Source: Torreya grandis
Taxonomy: Eukaryota; Streptophyta; Pinopsida; Cupressales; Taxaceae
Direction of reading: 5' to 3'
Length of the DNA stretch: 64,000 nt
Assembly (NCBI GenBank): GCA_037957365.1
Contig: JARHVA010002373.1
Location: 903,501-967,500, forward strand
Shown: positions 1 through 10,599 of the stretch, one piece after another
Layout of the letters: the number at the start of each line of letters is the position of its first letter
How positions within the stretch are numbered: position 1 is the first letter of the stretch
The notes under the pieces: model-generated
The model's input: only the letters and a program-made list of their open reading frames with translations
Databases searched by the model: none
What the model was told of the DNA's origin: nothing
Made by a program: the position numbers and the translations under genes

Positions 1-470
1 TATGGCTTGGGAAATGTTAGAGGATGGCATTATTAGGCATATCCACAATGCATATTCATCCCATATGGTAATGGTGCATAATAAGGATGATACATGGAGT
101 ATTTGGCTAGATTATAGATAAGAAAACAAGTACACCTCCAAAGATGTGTTCCATATTCCAATAATTGATGATTTTATAGATTAATTGCTTTGTACTATGT
201 ACTTAAAAAAACTATATATTCATTCAATTTACCATCAATTTAGGATTAGAGAATACATAAGATAACTTTCAAAACACATGAAGACTGATGAATTTTTGGT
301 AATGCCTTTTGGTCTCAAAAATGCACTATTTACATCTAGAGTTTGATGAACATTGCCTTTAGGCCTTTGTTTGGAATGTTTTTTAGTTATTTTTTATGGC
401 ATATTAATAATAGTTAGACATGGGAAGAACACTTACAACACGTGAATTAGGTATTGACAATTTTGGAATA
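1..470 (+). pseudogene. Reverse transcriptase fragment of Ty3/gypsy chromovirus
   Basis: Reading from base 2, the frame begins MAWEMLEDGIIRHIHNAYSS, matching the plant gypsy RT segment 'EMLxxGIIRPSxSPFSSP'. It is followed by a block equivalent to 'KKDGxWRxxVDYRxLN', the 'YHQIRxxE' region and 'FLVMPFGLKNA'. The aspartate-rich catalytic box that should follow is decayed: the region near 395-415 reads roughly YGIL in place of the DDIL core. In-frame stops occur near 118-120, 181-183 and 344-349. The fragment cannot be functional. Confidence 0.9.
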
Positions 471-639
471 CCATCAACTTTATACCAAATCTTCAAAGTG
501 TGATTTTGGATTATAGGAGGAGTACTTGGGTCATATTTTGTTGTATGAAGGTGTTAAATTATACCCTCACAATATCAAGGCCATGATAAAACAACAACTT
601 ATGAAAACCCTCAATAACCTCTAAGATTTTTTAGGGATT

Positions 640-1130
640 ATAGGTTACTACCATTGGTTTGTAAAAAATTATGGTAGCATAGCAACACCACTCACATCTT
701 TGTTGAAGAATGACTCCTCACATTGGAATGAAGATACTACAAAGGCATTTTAGAAACTGAAGAAGGCCATGTGCTCCACTCCAATTTTGGATACCCCATA
801 TTTTCAAAGGCCTTCATTATTGAATGTGATGCATTAGGATATGGAATGGGAAAAGTATTCAGTAAGGGTGACACCTTGTATTTGAGATTCATCAACTCAA
901 GGGTAATAATTTTATAAATCTTATCTATGAAAAGGAGACAATGGTTATTCTTCATGCAGTCAAACAATGGATACCTTATCTAATGGGTAGACACTTTAAA
1001 GTGAAATCTAATCATGATAGTCTAAAATAATTTATGGAATAAAGGTTTTCATCTAAATAAAAACAAAAATGGGTGATAAAAATGTTGGGTTATGGCTTTG
1101 AAATCATACATTAAAAAATGAAAAGATAAT
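640..1130 (+). pseudogene. RT thumb and RNase H fragment of Ty3/gypsy chromovirus
   Basis: Around 745-830 the frame gives KLKKAMCSTPILDTPYFQRP, equivalent to the 'ALKxAMxxxPVLxxPDFxKPF' segment that links RT to RNase H in plant gypsy elements. A one-base shift then gives a segment like 'ECDALGYGMGKVFSKG', the RNase H start whose usual form is 'ETDASGxGIGAVLxQ'. Downstream, 'MxxVIxxxNxWxxYLxGRHFxxKxxHxSLK'-like residues follow over 930-1040. Stops and frame shifts break the region repeatedly. Confidence 0.85.
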
Positions 1131-1489
1131 ATATTTGAAGATGCACTATCCAAGAGGGATGAATCCATAGAGGTATTTTTATGCACAATGTCCATATGGT
1201 AGGTAGATTAGGTGGATGAGGGAAGATTGTAATGGGAAAATAATAGTGATGAACATTTTATTATTCAAAAACTCTAATAGGATTGTAGTTTATCAGAAAA
1301 ATTGAGTGGAAAGGGAATAATTTATGGTATTATAAATATAGATTTCACCTGTGCATGCATTCTTCCCTCAAATAGTAGATCCTTACAGAGCTCCCTACAT
1401 TTCCAGTAGGGGGCACTCAATATTTTTTTAAACCTATCATTGGATAAATCAATATTTAATTTGGGAAGGACTCGAGGGGATATCCAAAA

Positions 1490-2000
1490 TTTTGTGGTAG
1501 AATGCATGGTGTGTCAAAAAATAAAGGTGACGTAATTAAGACCCCAGATCTTCTACAACCCTTATCTATTAATATTAGATGCTTATATACCAAAGGTGGG
1601 AGGAGTTTTCCATGCATTTCATATTAGGGTTTCCTAGGTCAAAGGTTAAATTTTTTATCATGGTAATCGTTGATAGGCTCAAAATTTATACCCATTTTTT
1701 GTGTCTTGTATTATCCATTTTTGCACCCAATACAATATCAAATGAATTTTGGGATATAGTTAAAACTCTACATGGTATCCCCAAGACCCTAATAAGTGAT
1801 TATGAACTTATCTTTACTAGTAATTTTGGGATTTTTTTTTTGGTGTGTTTGGATACTCAATTGGCTCATAGATCATCGTATCATATTTAATATGGTGGGG
1901 GAAAAAGGTGGCCAAAATATTCGTAGAGGGTTATCTTCATTGTTTTACATTAGATAAATAGGAAAGATGGATTTATTGGTTACCACTAATAAAATGGTGG
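1490..2000 (+). pseudogene. Integrase core fragment of Ty3/gypsy chromovirus
   Basis: The first part (about 1500-1575) contains the end of the HHCC zinc region, ECMVCQKIK. The frame from 1579 then reads through the catalytic core: FSMHFILGFPRSKVK, then VDRLKIYTHF with the first aspartate, then LHGIPKTLISDYELIFTSNF with the second aspartate. TQLAHRSSYH follows in the position of the conserved 'TxLxxSSAYHPQTDGQTE'. The frame dies at 1890. The catalytic glutamate segment lies in another frame with stops (about 1890-1960). Homologue in the right copy at 53359-53869, where a one-base difference near the T run changes the reading frame. Confidence 0.92.
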
Positions 2001-2009
2001 GATCCACTT

Positions 2010-2620
2010 CCTTCCATAAATCATTTAAAATGTCTTCATTTGTGGCACTGTATGCATATCAACCCCCGTCCATAGCCTCATATTTTATGTTAAAACCAAG
2101 AATTAAAGTTGTTGAGAAATACCCTCAAAACCATAATAAGTTAATCACTAGTCTAAAAGAGAATTTTGCAATGGCATAGAATTGAATAAAGTAGAAATCG
2201 GATCAACACCATAGTGAGAGACATTTTAAAGTGGGAGATTATATATTTTTGTGCTTAAAACCATAAAATAAAATTCCCTTGAATCGAAAAACATAATAAC
2301 AAACTTTAGCCTCAGTATTATGGCCCTAAGAAAATCCTACATAAAATTAGTAGTGTCACATAAAAGATCAAGCTACCTTGGTCTATATGCATACATCTAG
2401 TATTTCCTATCTCCTACTTAAATAATGTAATTGAAAGTATAATATCCATCTAGACTGAGTAATTATTTCTATATGAGGAAGGGAGAGTCATTTTGGAACC
2501 TAAGGAGATCATTTATACATGCACTAAAACACTGAGAAAAAGGGAGATTAAGGAGTATTTTTTCAATTCGAAGAATTTGATGAGCGAGGATGCAACATGA
2601 GAGGATGAAACATTCATATA
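2010..2620 (+). pseudogene. Integrase C-terminal region and chromodomain fragment
   Basis: Around 2300-2390 the sequence encodes LSQYYGP- and KISSVTYK-like segments, the plant gypsy 'LSPRYYGPxxVLxxIGxVAYxL' motif after the integrase core. At 2497-2608 one frame gives TKTLRKREIKEYFFNSKNLM and then SEDAT, a stop (in place of tryptophan) and EDE. This matches the plant chromodomain 'xRxLRNRxIxEYLVKWKxLPxEDATWEDE'. The chromodomain places the element among chromoviruses. It ends about 65 bp before the 3' LTR, the expected layout. Confidence 0.85.
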
Positions 2621-2673
2621 TAAGCGTATATAATTATTCAACATTGAGGGAATTATTTCTAATGAGTGGGGCA

Positions 2674-3074
2674 TGATACACCCTTAACCTATAGTTTATC
2701 TAATATGTGTGGTTAATATATGGCCTACATCACCTTTTATCTTATCTTGTCACATTTCTCTATGTTCTTATATTTTTAGTAGGGTCAGATTAGGGAGTAA
2801 CCATAGTCTAAGTGGGTTATATAAAATAGATAGTGGTTATAACTTGAGGATCATATTATAAATTATATTATTATAGCATAGTTTTGGAGGTTTCCCCCCT
2901 CAAAATGTCTCAATCTTATTTACCAGTTATTTTTCTTTACTGTCAATTATTGGTGTGAATCTTCTAAATATGTTTTCACTATTGCACTATATTATTATAA
3001 ATTTTATCACGTGATATTTACATTTATATCCATTTTTATCAATTGATTTTATATATCTAATTAAATTCATTATA
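2674..3074 (+). repeat. 3' LTR of chromovirus (left copy)
   Basis: This 401-bp block aligns along its whole length with 49318-49717, which lies just upstream of gag in the right-hand full-length element. That identifies the pair as LTRs. It starts TGATACACCC after a purine-rich stretch (AATGAGTGGGG at 2661-2671). The two LTRs differ visibly at many positions, so insertion is old. Bases 3075-3079 (TCCCA) compare with ACCCA (49313-49317) before the 5' LTR, a possible target-site duplication with one change. Confidence 0.85.
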
Positions 3075-3079
3075 TCCCA

Positions 3080-4290
3080 TTATCCAAATAGAAGCTACCA
3101 TCCAAACACTTATTCACCAATTGAGTCCCAAACAAAAACAAAAACATGTAGATACACAAATTTCCTTCTTATAAAAATAATATTTCATTTTCCATAAATT
3201 TTGTAATGAGAGATATTATTTCAAATCTCTTTTTAAGTGGTATTCCTAGTACATGATAGAATAGACTAATTACTTCAAGAAAATGAAAATTTTACAAATA
3301 GTGAGGTGCTAACTCAAAGTAATTTCCAAACTTGATCAAACTTTTATGAAGTCATACCCATAAAAAACTATTGTCACTTGTTGAAAAATTTATATGATTC
3401 ATTTTATTATCGGTTTAACTCTTAGGTGGATTTTTCACTTATAACTAATTCATGATTAAGTTAAATTCATTTTACCTTTATTTCAACTTACTAAGAGACC
3501 TGTGGAATTTGTCTCCAATAATTTCCCAAATGATAATTGTTTGTCACCTCCAACTGTACACAAAACTTGAAAGGAGCCATATCAAGAGTAATATGATGAG
3601 GATTATTATATGAAAAATCCATTAGATTGGGACTCATGTAAAGAAATAATTCATATATATATTGTTGATCCATGTATTATATTTTTGAAATTTATTCTAA
3701 GATATGGTTCATCCTCTTAGTTTGCTCATCTCAAGGTGGTAAGAAGAAATGGAATCTAGTTTTTTCCTAGATTAACATGCATTATTTTCAATAACATCAA
3801 AGTTACTTGTTTGATATTATGTACTCTACAACACCATATATCCTAAATATCTCCTAGATAAACCATTGGGATGAAAATAAATAATCATCTTTTATATTCC
3901 TGGGGATGAAGTGAGATATTTTTGGGTATCTATCACAACCAAAATCATAACATGCTCATCATTTGTCATTAGAAAACCTTAAACAAATTACATGTTGATT
4001 AATTTCCATTTTTAATATATACTATTTTAAGGATACAACATCTTCGTTGATTTTTTTTTATCAACTTTAACCTGTTGACAGTCTAAACATCTAGGGAAAA
4101 TTTGTGTTGTGTTTATTTTTTGAGACCCAATAATAAATGTAATGTCATAAGGTCTACAAACAACTTTTAAAACCATATATATCCAAAATAAGGAGCACAA
4201 TACTCATCCTCAAATACTAAATGAATTATAATATTTTGATAATATAGTGGAGAGAATGACTAATTTACAAGAGTATTATGTTTATTGAAA
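3080..4290. other. Anonymous AT-rich DNA
   Basis: No coding region or recognisable transposon domain was seen on either strand. Frames are short and broken. The equivalent stretch in the right copy is 54949-56155. Confidence 0.6.
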
Positions 4291-4296
4291 GGAGAA

Positions 4297-4863
4297 GTCT
4301 CGATGGTTAAGGAGAAAGATGGGATAGATAGGGTTTGGAAAGGGAAGAGGAAATTAGAAGAATATAATGAGGTTTTTGAAGAGTATATATCAACTCATGC
4401 TAAAATGAATATGATCCTAATGGATTTGGAGCTATAGAAAGGGCTGCTTAGATGGTTCATGAAAGGCAAAGTATTTGAAGGAGGGATTTAAATCCATTAA
4501 GGCTTAGGTGGGTACTTTATATATTAAGTAAGAATGAGATAAAAAGTATATGGAATTTAAAGCTTTGTATGATAAGTGCTCAGTAATAGAAAAGGATAAC
4601 CAAGACATTCAACAAAATATTGAGAGTCTAGCTCAATTTAGTAAGAATATTGTGGAGAACCGCATCAACATGGTTAATATCTTGAAGTTTTTGGTGAAAA
4701 AAATGATTTAATATGGGAGCTCAACCAAAAAAGTGAATAAGATCAAAGTTATTGGTAAATATAATGACGAGGATGTTAAATCATCGAGAATTAGGAATCT
4801 AGAGCAAGTCTTGAATAATATGTCTCAAATATGGGAACTTACCCTGGAAGGGATGTCTAATTA
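4297..4863 (+). pseudogene. Decayed coiled-coil open frame of unknown origin (left copy)
   Basis: From about 4297 the plus strand reads a Lys/Glu-rich sequence (KRKLEEYNEVFEEYISTH), then a stop and frame changes, then from 4550 a frame with heptad-like spacing: DNQDIQQNIESLAQFSKNIV and further. It ends at a stop at 4862-4864. An in-frame stop at 4709-4711 breaks this copy. The right copy has GAA there and stays open for 104 codons. The family is not recognised. A Lys/Glu/Asn-rich, probably helical protein surrounded by transposon debris is most likely a piece of a transposon gag or accessory frame, but a degenerate host gene is possible. Confidence 0.4.
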
Positions 4864-5150
4864 GTGTGCATCTTTGTCTTGTTTTATAGATCTTTAGTTT
4901 TTGTTTATTTGATTTTGTCATTGTTTTTGCTTTTGGTTAAGTAGAATTTATTGTTTCCATTTGGTACTTTAGGCTAGTCTAATTATTTCTTGTAAAGGGT
5001 TGGGGGCCCTGTTTAACCCTCTTTTTACCAAATATAAAAATAAAAATAATGGTTTAGAACATATAATTATACCTTATGATTTATAATCCCATTATCCTTG
5101 ACCTAGTAACCATAATATTGATGATCTTATGCCTTATCCCTTAAGGTAAT
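4864..5150. other. Anonymous T-rich DNA after the coiled-coil frame
   Basis: T-rich sequence with no coding signal. A short run of G/C (GGGTTGGGGGCCCTG) at 4999-5013 stands out from the AT background. Confidence 0.5.
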
Positions 5151-5812
5151 CTTAATTTTATCATAGTGCTCATCACTCGCTAGATGACTCAAAATATGTT
5201 ACTTAAAGGTAATACAAGATGTCTAGATGGTTATATTTATCCTTAAATTTATTATATCTCACCTAAAAATATTATCTACCCTATCTCACTCCTTACACCT
5301 CTTACATCCTACTCTATATGATATGCACTTACAATTCAATATTTATTTCACACATTCCCCTATTACATATTACAATGTTTTGGTATAAGTATCATTTATA
5401 TCATTATAATAGTCAAGGTACATGTATTTGAGACATGCCTCATATTCATGCAGGCATTTATTAGATTCATATTCAATTTTGATTTTAACGTGGTGTTCAT
5501 CACCTACAAGATGATTCAAAATATGTTCCTGAAAGGTAATACAAGATTTCTAGATGGTTACTCTATTTATCATTATATATATTTTTATTTATCACCTTAA
5601 AATATACTATCTACCCTATCTCACTCCTTTCACCTCTTGCATCCTACTCTATACACTGTGCACATAAAATTCACTCTCACACACACACATTCCCCCACTA
5701 CCTATTACAATGTTGTGGTATAAGTATCAATTCCATCATTACAAAAGTCAAAGGACATGTGTTTAAGACATGCCTCATATTCATACATGAATTTATTAGA
5801 TGTCATAAAGTG
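5150..5812 (+). repeat. Two-copy tandem duplication, period ~327 bp (left copy)
   Basis: The block 5150-5470 is repeated at about 5471-5812. Shared landmarks are AATACAAGAT at 5211 and 5538, 'CTACCCTATCTCACTCCTT', 'TTACAATGTT..GGTATAAGTATCA' and 'GACATGCCTCATATTCATxCA'. The two units differ at many positions, so the tandem event is much older than the 52-kb-spaced duplication that copied it to 57021-57684. A CA microsatellite (5675-5690) lies in the second unit. Function unknown. Confidence 0.9.
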
Positions 5813-7090
5813 TCATACAATGCCATATATGCTACATTTGTATTTCCTATGTTTCATCCATATGACACCATTACTAATATTGTGACATGATTTTAACCTC
5901 TATGATATACAACAAAAATCATATTACCCTGATGAAGAATCCTACCAATATTTTACCTAGGTTTAAAACATTGACTTATCCTTGAGATAATTATGATGAA
6001 GAATTATGGTAAGAACTCCTTTCAAAACTTCATAACCTCTAAGGCACTAATATAACTATCAACAACTAGAGCTTAGACATTTGTCATGAGGTGCTAAAAT
6101 ATCCCCACTTGGCTTTCCTGAGTGTATTTACAAGATGGTGCTACATAATATCTATTGAAGTTTGATGATTATCACTAACCCTCATTATTATAGTAATATG
6201 TCTTTATACATAGTGGTTAGCACCTTGTGTAACATATCCCAATTTTTCAACAAAGAGTTCACCATTAGTAGAATGTGTCCCAATGTAGCATTTTCTAAGT
6301 TAATTATAAAAATACCTTGAAGAATGAATTGAGCATTCAATGTCAGCAAAGAAGCATCATACTCATCCATGAATAGTTCCATCTTATTAAAATTCATTCT
6401 AAAGTCCCAATTATTATATCTTTTCTCTCCACTTTTTTTTTATGTATTCTTCTCCAAGATAAAACAATATCTTCCACTCTACTCTAGTGAGATATTTTTT
6501 GCATCATAGTTATTGGATGCAACCATGATCTAGATTTTCTATTAGTCTAACTCCAAATTATTTCCCCGTGTTTTCATTGGTCAACTTAGATAATAAAAAA
6601 TAATGTTTTTGCATCTCATGTGGCCTTGAATAAATTATTCATTGCCTCTCAAAAATATGCCCTTTTGTTTGTGTTCTTTGGAAAGATAAATTCCATTTTT
6701 TACCCTTAATTCTTTGCAAACGACATTCTTGCATGTTATTTACTTACTATCTTCTAAGAGATCTATGCAATTTATAAAATTTTGAAACATATCATTTAGG
6801 TATTTATTAAAGGGCAGTGTGGAGTCAAGAATGTATTGGGGATGTGTAGTAGTGAGAGATTTGATTGTTTTTATGATTCCTTCTTCAATTTGTACACATC
6901 ACGTCATCCTGTCTAATATTGCACTCTGATTCAAAACATATCTTTGTTACTCATTTTATAGAGGTTCTTAAAGTCTAACACCTATAATTTTAGTTTTGTT
7001 TCATCACTCCTAAAGAGACCCTAATGTTGGTCACCTCTTATCATTGTTTGCTGAAAAAGGCCTTAATTATTGATAGGGGGTTTTATGGTG
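5813..7090. other. Anonymous AT-rich DNA
   Basis: No coding region was supported. The minus frame at 6188-6397 is preserved in both duplicated copies only because the DNA is nearly identical. It shows no recognisable motif. Confidence 0.55.
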
Positions 7091-7299
7091 AGTTTGAATT
7101 AGGTTTAGATATCCCCATAAAACCTAGTGGTCCTATTTATGGTTTTTCTCCTTGAATTAAATATTTTGTACTCAATTCTTCTGCCAATTTACCCTCTAGT
7201 TATTTTTTATTCCACTCCTATTCTTCTAATCTTTCCACTTCAACCAATTGTGCCTATATTTTATTTTCCTCCTTATCCTTTTAGTGGTTTCCTCTTGCA

Positions 7300-7590
7300 C
7301 CATCCTTTGGAAATCTTCATCAAACTTATTTTGACACTCTTCCTCAATTGCCTTATCCTCCTTTTCCTTCTTTTGGTGTTCTTCCTCAGCGTCCTTATTT
7401 TTATATGCTTTCTTTTATCATTTATCCTCTTATTTTTTCTTTTTGACATCTTTTTTTTTTTTTTCTTTTTTTTCTTTTTGCCTTTTTTTAATTTTTTTTC
7501 TTCTTCCTCCTTTTCTCCCCTTTCTACTCTTATTTTTATTATTTATCTTATTATTCCTTATCCTTTATTTCCTTCTCCACTTTCTCTATC
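7300..7590. repeat. Pyrimidine-rich tract (plus strand), Lys/Glu-rich minus-strand remnant
   Basis: About 290 bp in which the plus strand is almost all T and C, with a long T run at about 7449-7497. Read on the minus strand it gives Lys/Glu-rich low-complexity peptide such as EEEHQKKEKEDKAIEEE, interrupted by stops. That could be the relic of a charged coiled-coil frame. The plus-strand hydrophobic frame over this tract is an artefact of T-richness. Such purine/pyrimidine asymmetry can form triplex DNA. Right-copy partner at 59170-59465. Confidence 0.6.
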
Positions 7591-7615
7591 TCTAATTCTT
7601 GTTGCACTTATATAA

Positions 7616-9840
7616 AAATGTTCAACTCTCTATCTTTCCTTAATTACTCATTCTAAGCCTCTATCTATTTGTCTAATTCTACATGTTGTTTTACCAAATT
7701 GTGATATTAGGGTATAATGATACTAATAAAATGATAAAAATATTTTCACTAGGGATATATAACATATATCAATTAGAAATATTAAATTCATACCTACCTT
7801 ATTGACTAAAAATAATAAACAAACATTAAATCAAAAAAATTGATGAGAAGACAGTCTAAAACTTAGTGAATTATTTCAATGGCTATTATCTAGTCACTAA
7901 ATATGTGAAGGGAATATTAGAACATCAAATGGTCCTTTAATTCATATGAATCTATATTAATTGATTGATTTTATTTACCATATACATGGTGAGTTGCATA
8001 TTCATTTTCTAGGCATGTGATTTTCACTATATACATGAGTGGGATGTAGGATATATAGGTTACATAAGATACATGGACATATAGATTCATGAGATTATTT
8101 ACACCTAGGGGAGACCTTTATACATGAAGGGCATGCATACACTAGGGGAATAGTTACACACTTTTAGCTTGTATCTTTCTATATTGATCCATTGATCATA
8201 ATAGATTGGTATACATGACTTGATCTTTCTCATACTTTCTAAATTGTTATTTCCTATAGATATTATGATTTTGTATATTGGATGATGGCATTGATTGATT
8301 ATGAAAAATAACATTAATTCCTCCATACATCATTGATTTGATGATTATTACATTTTTTTTATCATTTTTTTAATAATATATTGCATCTTATATAAGTTTA
8401 TTATGTATACACATACTATTTTAAAACTTGATCAATTGCTGATGCTTTCTCTCTTATAGGAACCCATCGAGTCTCAATCTCTCTAAGTGCATGACTTAAA
8501 GGGTGCATTGGAAAATGGCTAGGTAGATAATTGTTTCTTCAAAGGATTGTTTTCCCCTATACCACCACTTGCTATCTACATAACCTTCTCCTATACACTT
8601 CCCTAAGCTTTAACACCTTCTTTACACACTCTTCCAAGAAATTCACTACCTTACTTGACCCCTTCCTAAGCCTAAAACCCTTTTTTATACTTTAAAATAC
8701 ACTATCAACCTGGGTTGACCCCATATTTAATTTGATAAAATCACATTATGGGTCTAGGTCAGCCTTGGTCAACCTAGATCAGGACCTAACTTTTTTTTAT
8801 CAATTAATGTTACAAAGTCGAATTGGTCTAACCCTATTGGATAAAATTTAAAATAGTTTTAGGGTTAGACTCAAATCCATATACACATCCATTTACATCA
8901 TTTATTATAAAATAGAAGAAGAATATCATATTGTGCATCTTCTTATCCATCATTATAATCGAGGATCATTGCTTAGGGTTCTAATACTACACTTGGAGAT
9001 ATGAATTATTTTTTGTGGATAAGTCTTTTAGATGCATAGAGAAGTTATGTAACACAAAGGTGATTTATCCTTATTATCATTACATACTACAAAACCTCTT
9101 TTAAAGCACCTTGGCCAAGGGAGATATTGAGGCTCGACAGGTTCATCTTCAAAGGTAAGTATTCCTAACTTTGTTCTTCCTTTGTAAGAATGGATATATT
9201 TTCATTTGTATTTCTCTCCCATGCATTAGGAATTCCTATACATTGACTTGAGTATAGATATTCTATGCATGTTTACTTTTTATGTTTATTACCCCCACTT
9301 TGTGCCATAATATTTGGTGAGAACTAGATTAAATTTTACTTTACTTTGCATTTACTTATTAAATATGAAATCATAGGACCTATCTAGGGTTATTGCATGG
9401 TGTTTCTTGACTAAAGGCTTTGGAACCCTCTCTAGTGGTTTTATTATGGTAAGATATCCCTTAGTTAGGTCTAGCAGATCCATCTTGGTTATGACCCCAA
9501 ATGTTTAATGTATCAAAAAATGAAAGTGTAAGTAAGATTTATCTTCTCTAATCAAGGATTGATTAATAGTCAATTGTATTTTCCTTTGTATACATTATGG
9601 TGAATCTGATGTGAACCAAACCCTTGTATATTTTATTTCATGTATTCATTTTATTATCATATTATATATTTTAATTTTGCAATACTATATCAAACCTATC
9701 AGTATAGTTATAATTGTCTTTACACATGTTTAACACACAGTCACCCCAAAATGCCTTTGTTCTATTTTTACAGGTCTTCTCCAAATATAGATTATTAGAT
9801 TGATTAGGTCAACATAGCCTTATTTTTTATTTATAAGATT
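7616..9840. other. Anonymous AT-rich DNA
   Basis: No gene, LTR or tandem structure was supported. A minus frame at 8105-8326 shows no recognisable motif. Confidence 0.55.
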
Positions 9841-9844
9841 TCAT

Positions 9845-10330
9845 ACATAGTCAAGCCAGTCGACTCTGTTCACAATTATTATTTTCAGCATATAGGTTTG
9901 TAGACATAGTCGAGCCAATCAACTTTATTCACAGATTCATTTCTATCATAGGTTCTACAAATTCTATCAAGCTAGTCAACTTTGTTTGTAAAATATTTAA
10001 GTCATCACTTGAGCATCATAGCATAAAATTTTGAAGACTAATCATCTTTAAAACCACCAATTACCTTCTTTATCATTTTGGTTTTTCATTTACAATATTA
10101 TTTTTCACAAGTTTGCAATCTATAAAACTTCATCCCCATAGCGAACTGGGTCAACTAGCTCGACATAATTTTGTAGCTTGTCTTCTATCTAGGAGGCATA
10201 GATGGCATGTTCAACTCTATTCATATAGATCTTGTTTATAAAGAATAATAATGACCCTATCAACTCTGTTATGTATTATTTTCATATAATGCCACCTGAA
10301 CCAACTCTGTACTCTTCAAGGTCAAGGAAT
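9845..10330 (+). repeat. Degenerate short interspersed motif array (left copy)
   Basis: A word close to GTCgAGCCAGTCaACTcTGTTCACA recurs with spacing of roughly 55-65 bp, in order, at about 9851, 9909 and 9967. Looser versions (CTAGCTCGACAT, GTTCAACTCTATTCATA, ATCAACTCTGTTATG, ACCAACTCTGTACTC) follow to 10320. The copies are strongly diverged. It could be an old minisatellite or a repetitive low-complexity coding or UTR part of an element. Partner at 61717-62202. Confidence 0.6.
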
Positions 10331-10599
10331 CAGCCTATTTTTGCTAGTAATTAGTTCACTTTTATTTTCAATTTTAGATTAACAAACTTATATTAAATAG
10401 GTGGTTTTTTAATTTACTGATTTAGTCACACTATTTTTCTCTTTTTCACACACTTACAAATCACTTTACATAAAAAAACATTAAACATTTTTCTTCCCAA
10501 GGCCTACCTACTTGGATTTTGTCACTAAGGGGGAAGCCATCTGGCCAAGTATAAACACATGGTTGATGGTATATATTGTCAAAGAACATAACACTTTAT

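Larger units (their letters stand above)
1..3074 (+). mobile_element. Ty3/gypsy chromovirus, 3' portion (left copy)
   Basis: The window opens inside the reverse transcriptase of a Ty3/gypsy element and continues through RNase H, integrase and a chromodomain to the 3' LTR. Domain order (RT, RNase H, integrase, chromodomain, LTR) is the plant chromovirus order. Stops and frameshifts occur in every domain, so it cannot make a polyprotein. Its missing 5' half can be seen in the right copy, where LTR, gag and protease precede the same sequence. Confidence 0.93.

Noticed and set aside
1322..1507. Minus-strand frame opposite the integrase region
   Set aside because: It lies antisense to the recognisable integrase zinc region and has no motif of its own.
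7127..7615. A 162-codon hydrophobic plus-strand frame that looks like a membrane protein
   Set aside because: It follows from T-rich DNA (Phe/Leu/Ile codons), has no motif, and differs in length between the duplicates because of T-run changes.
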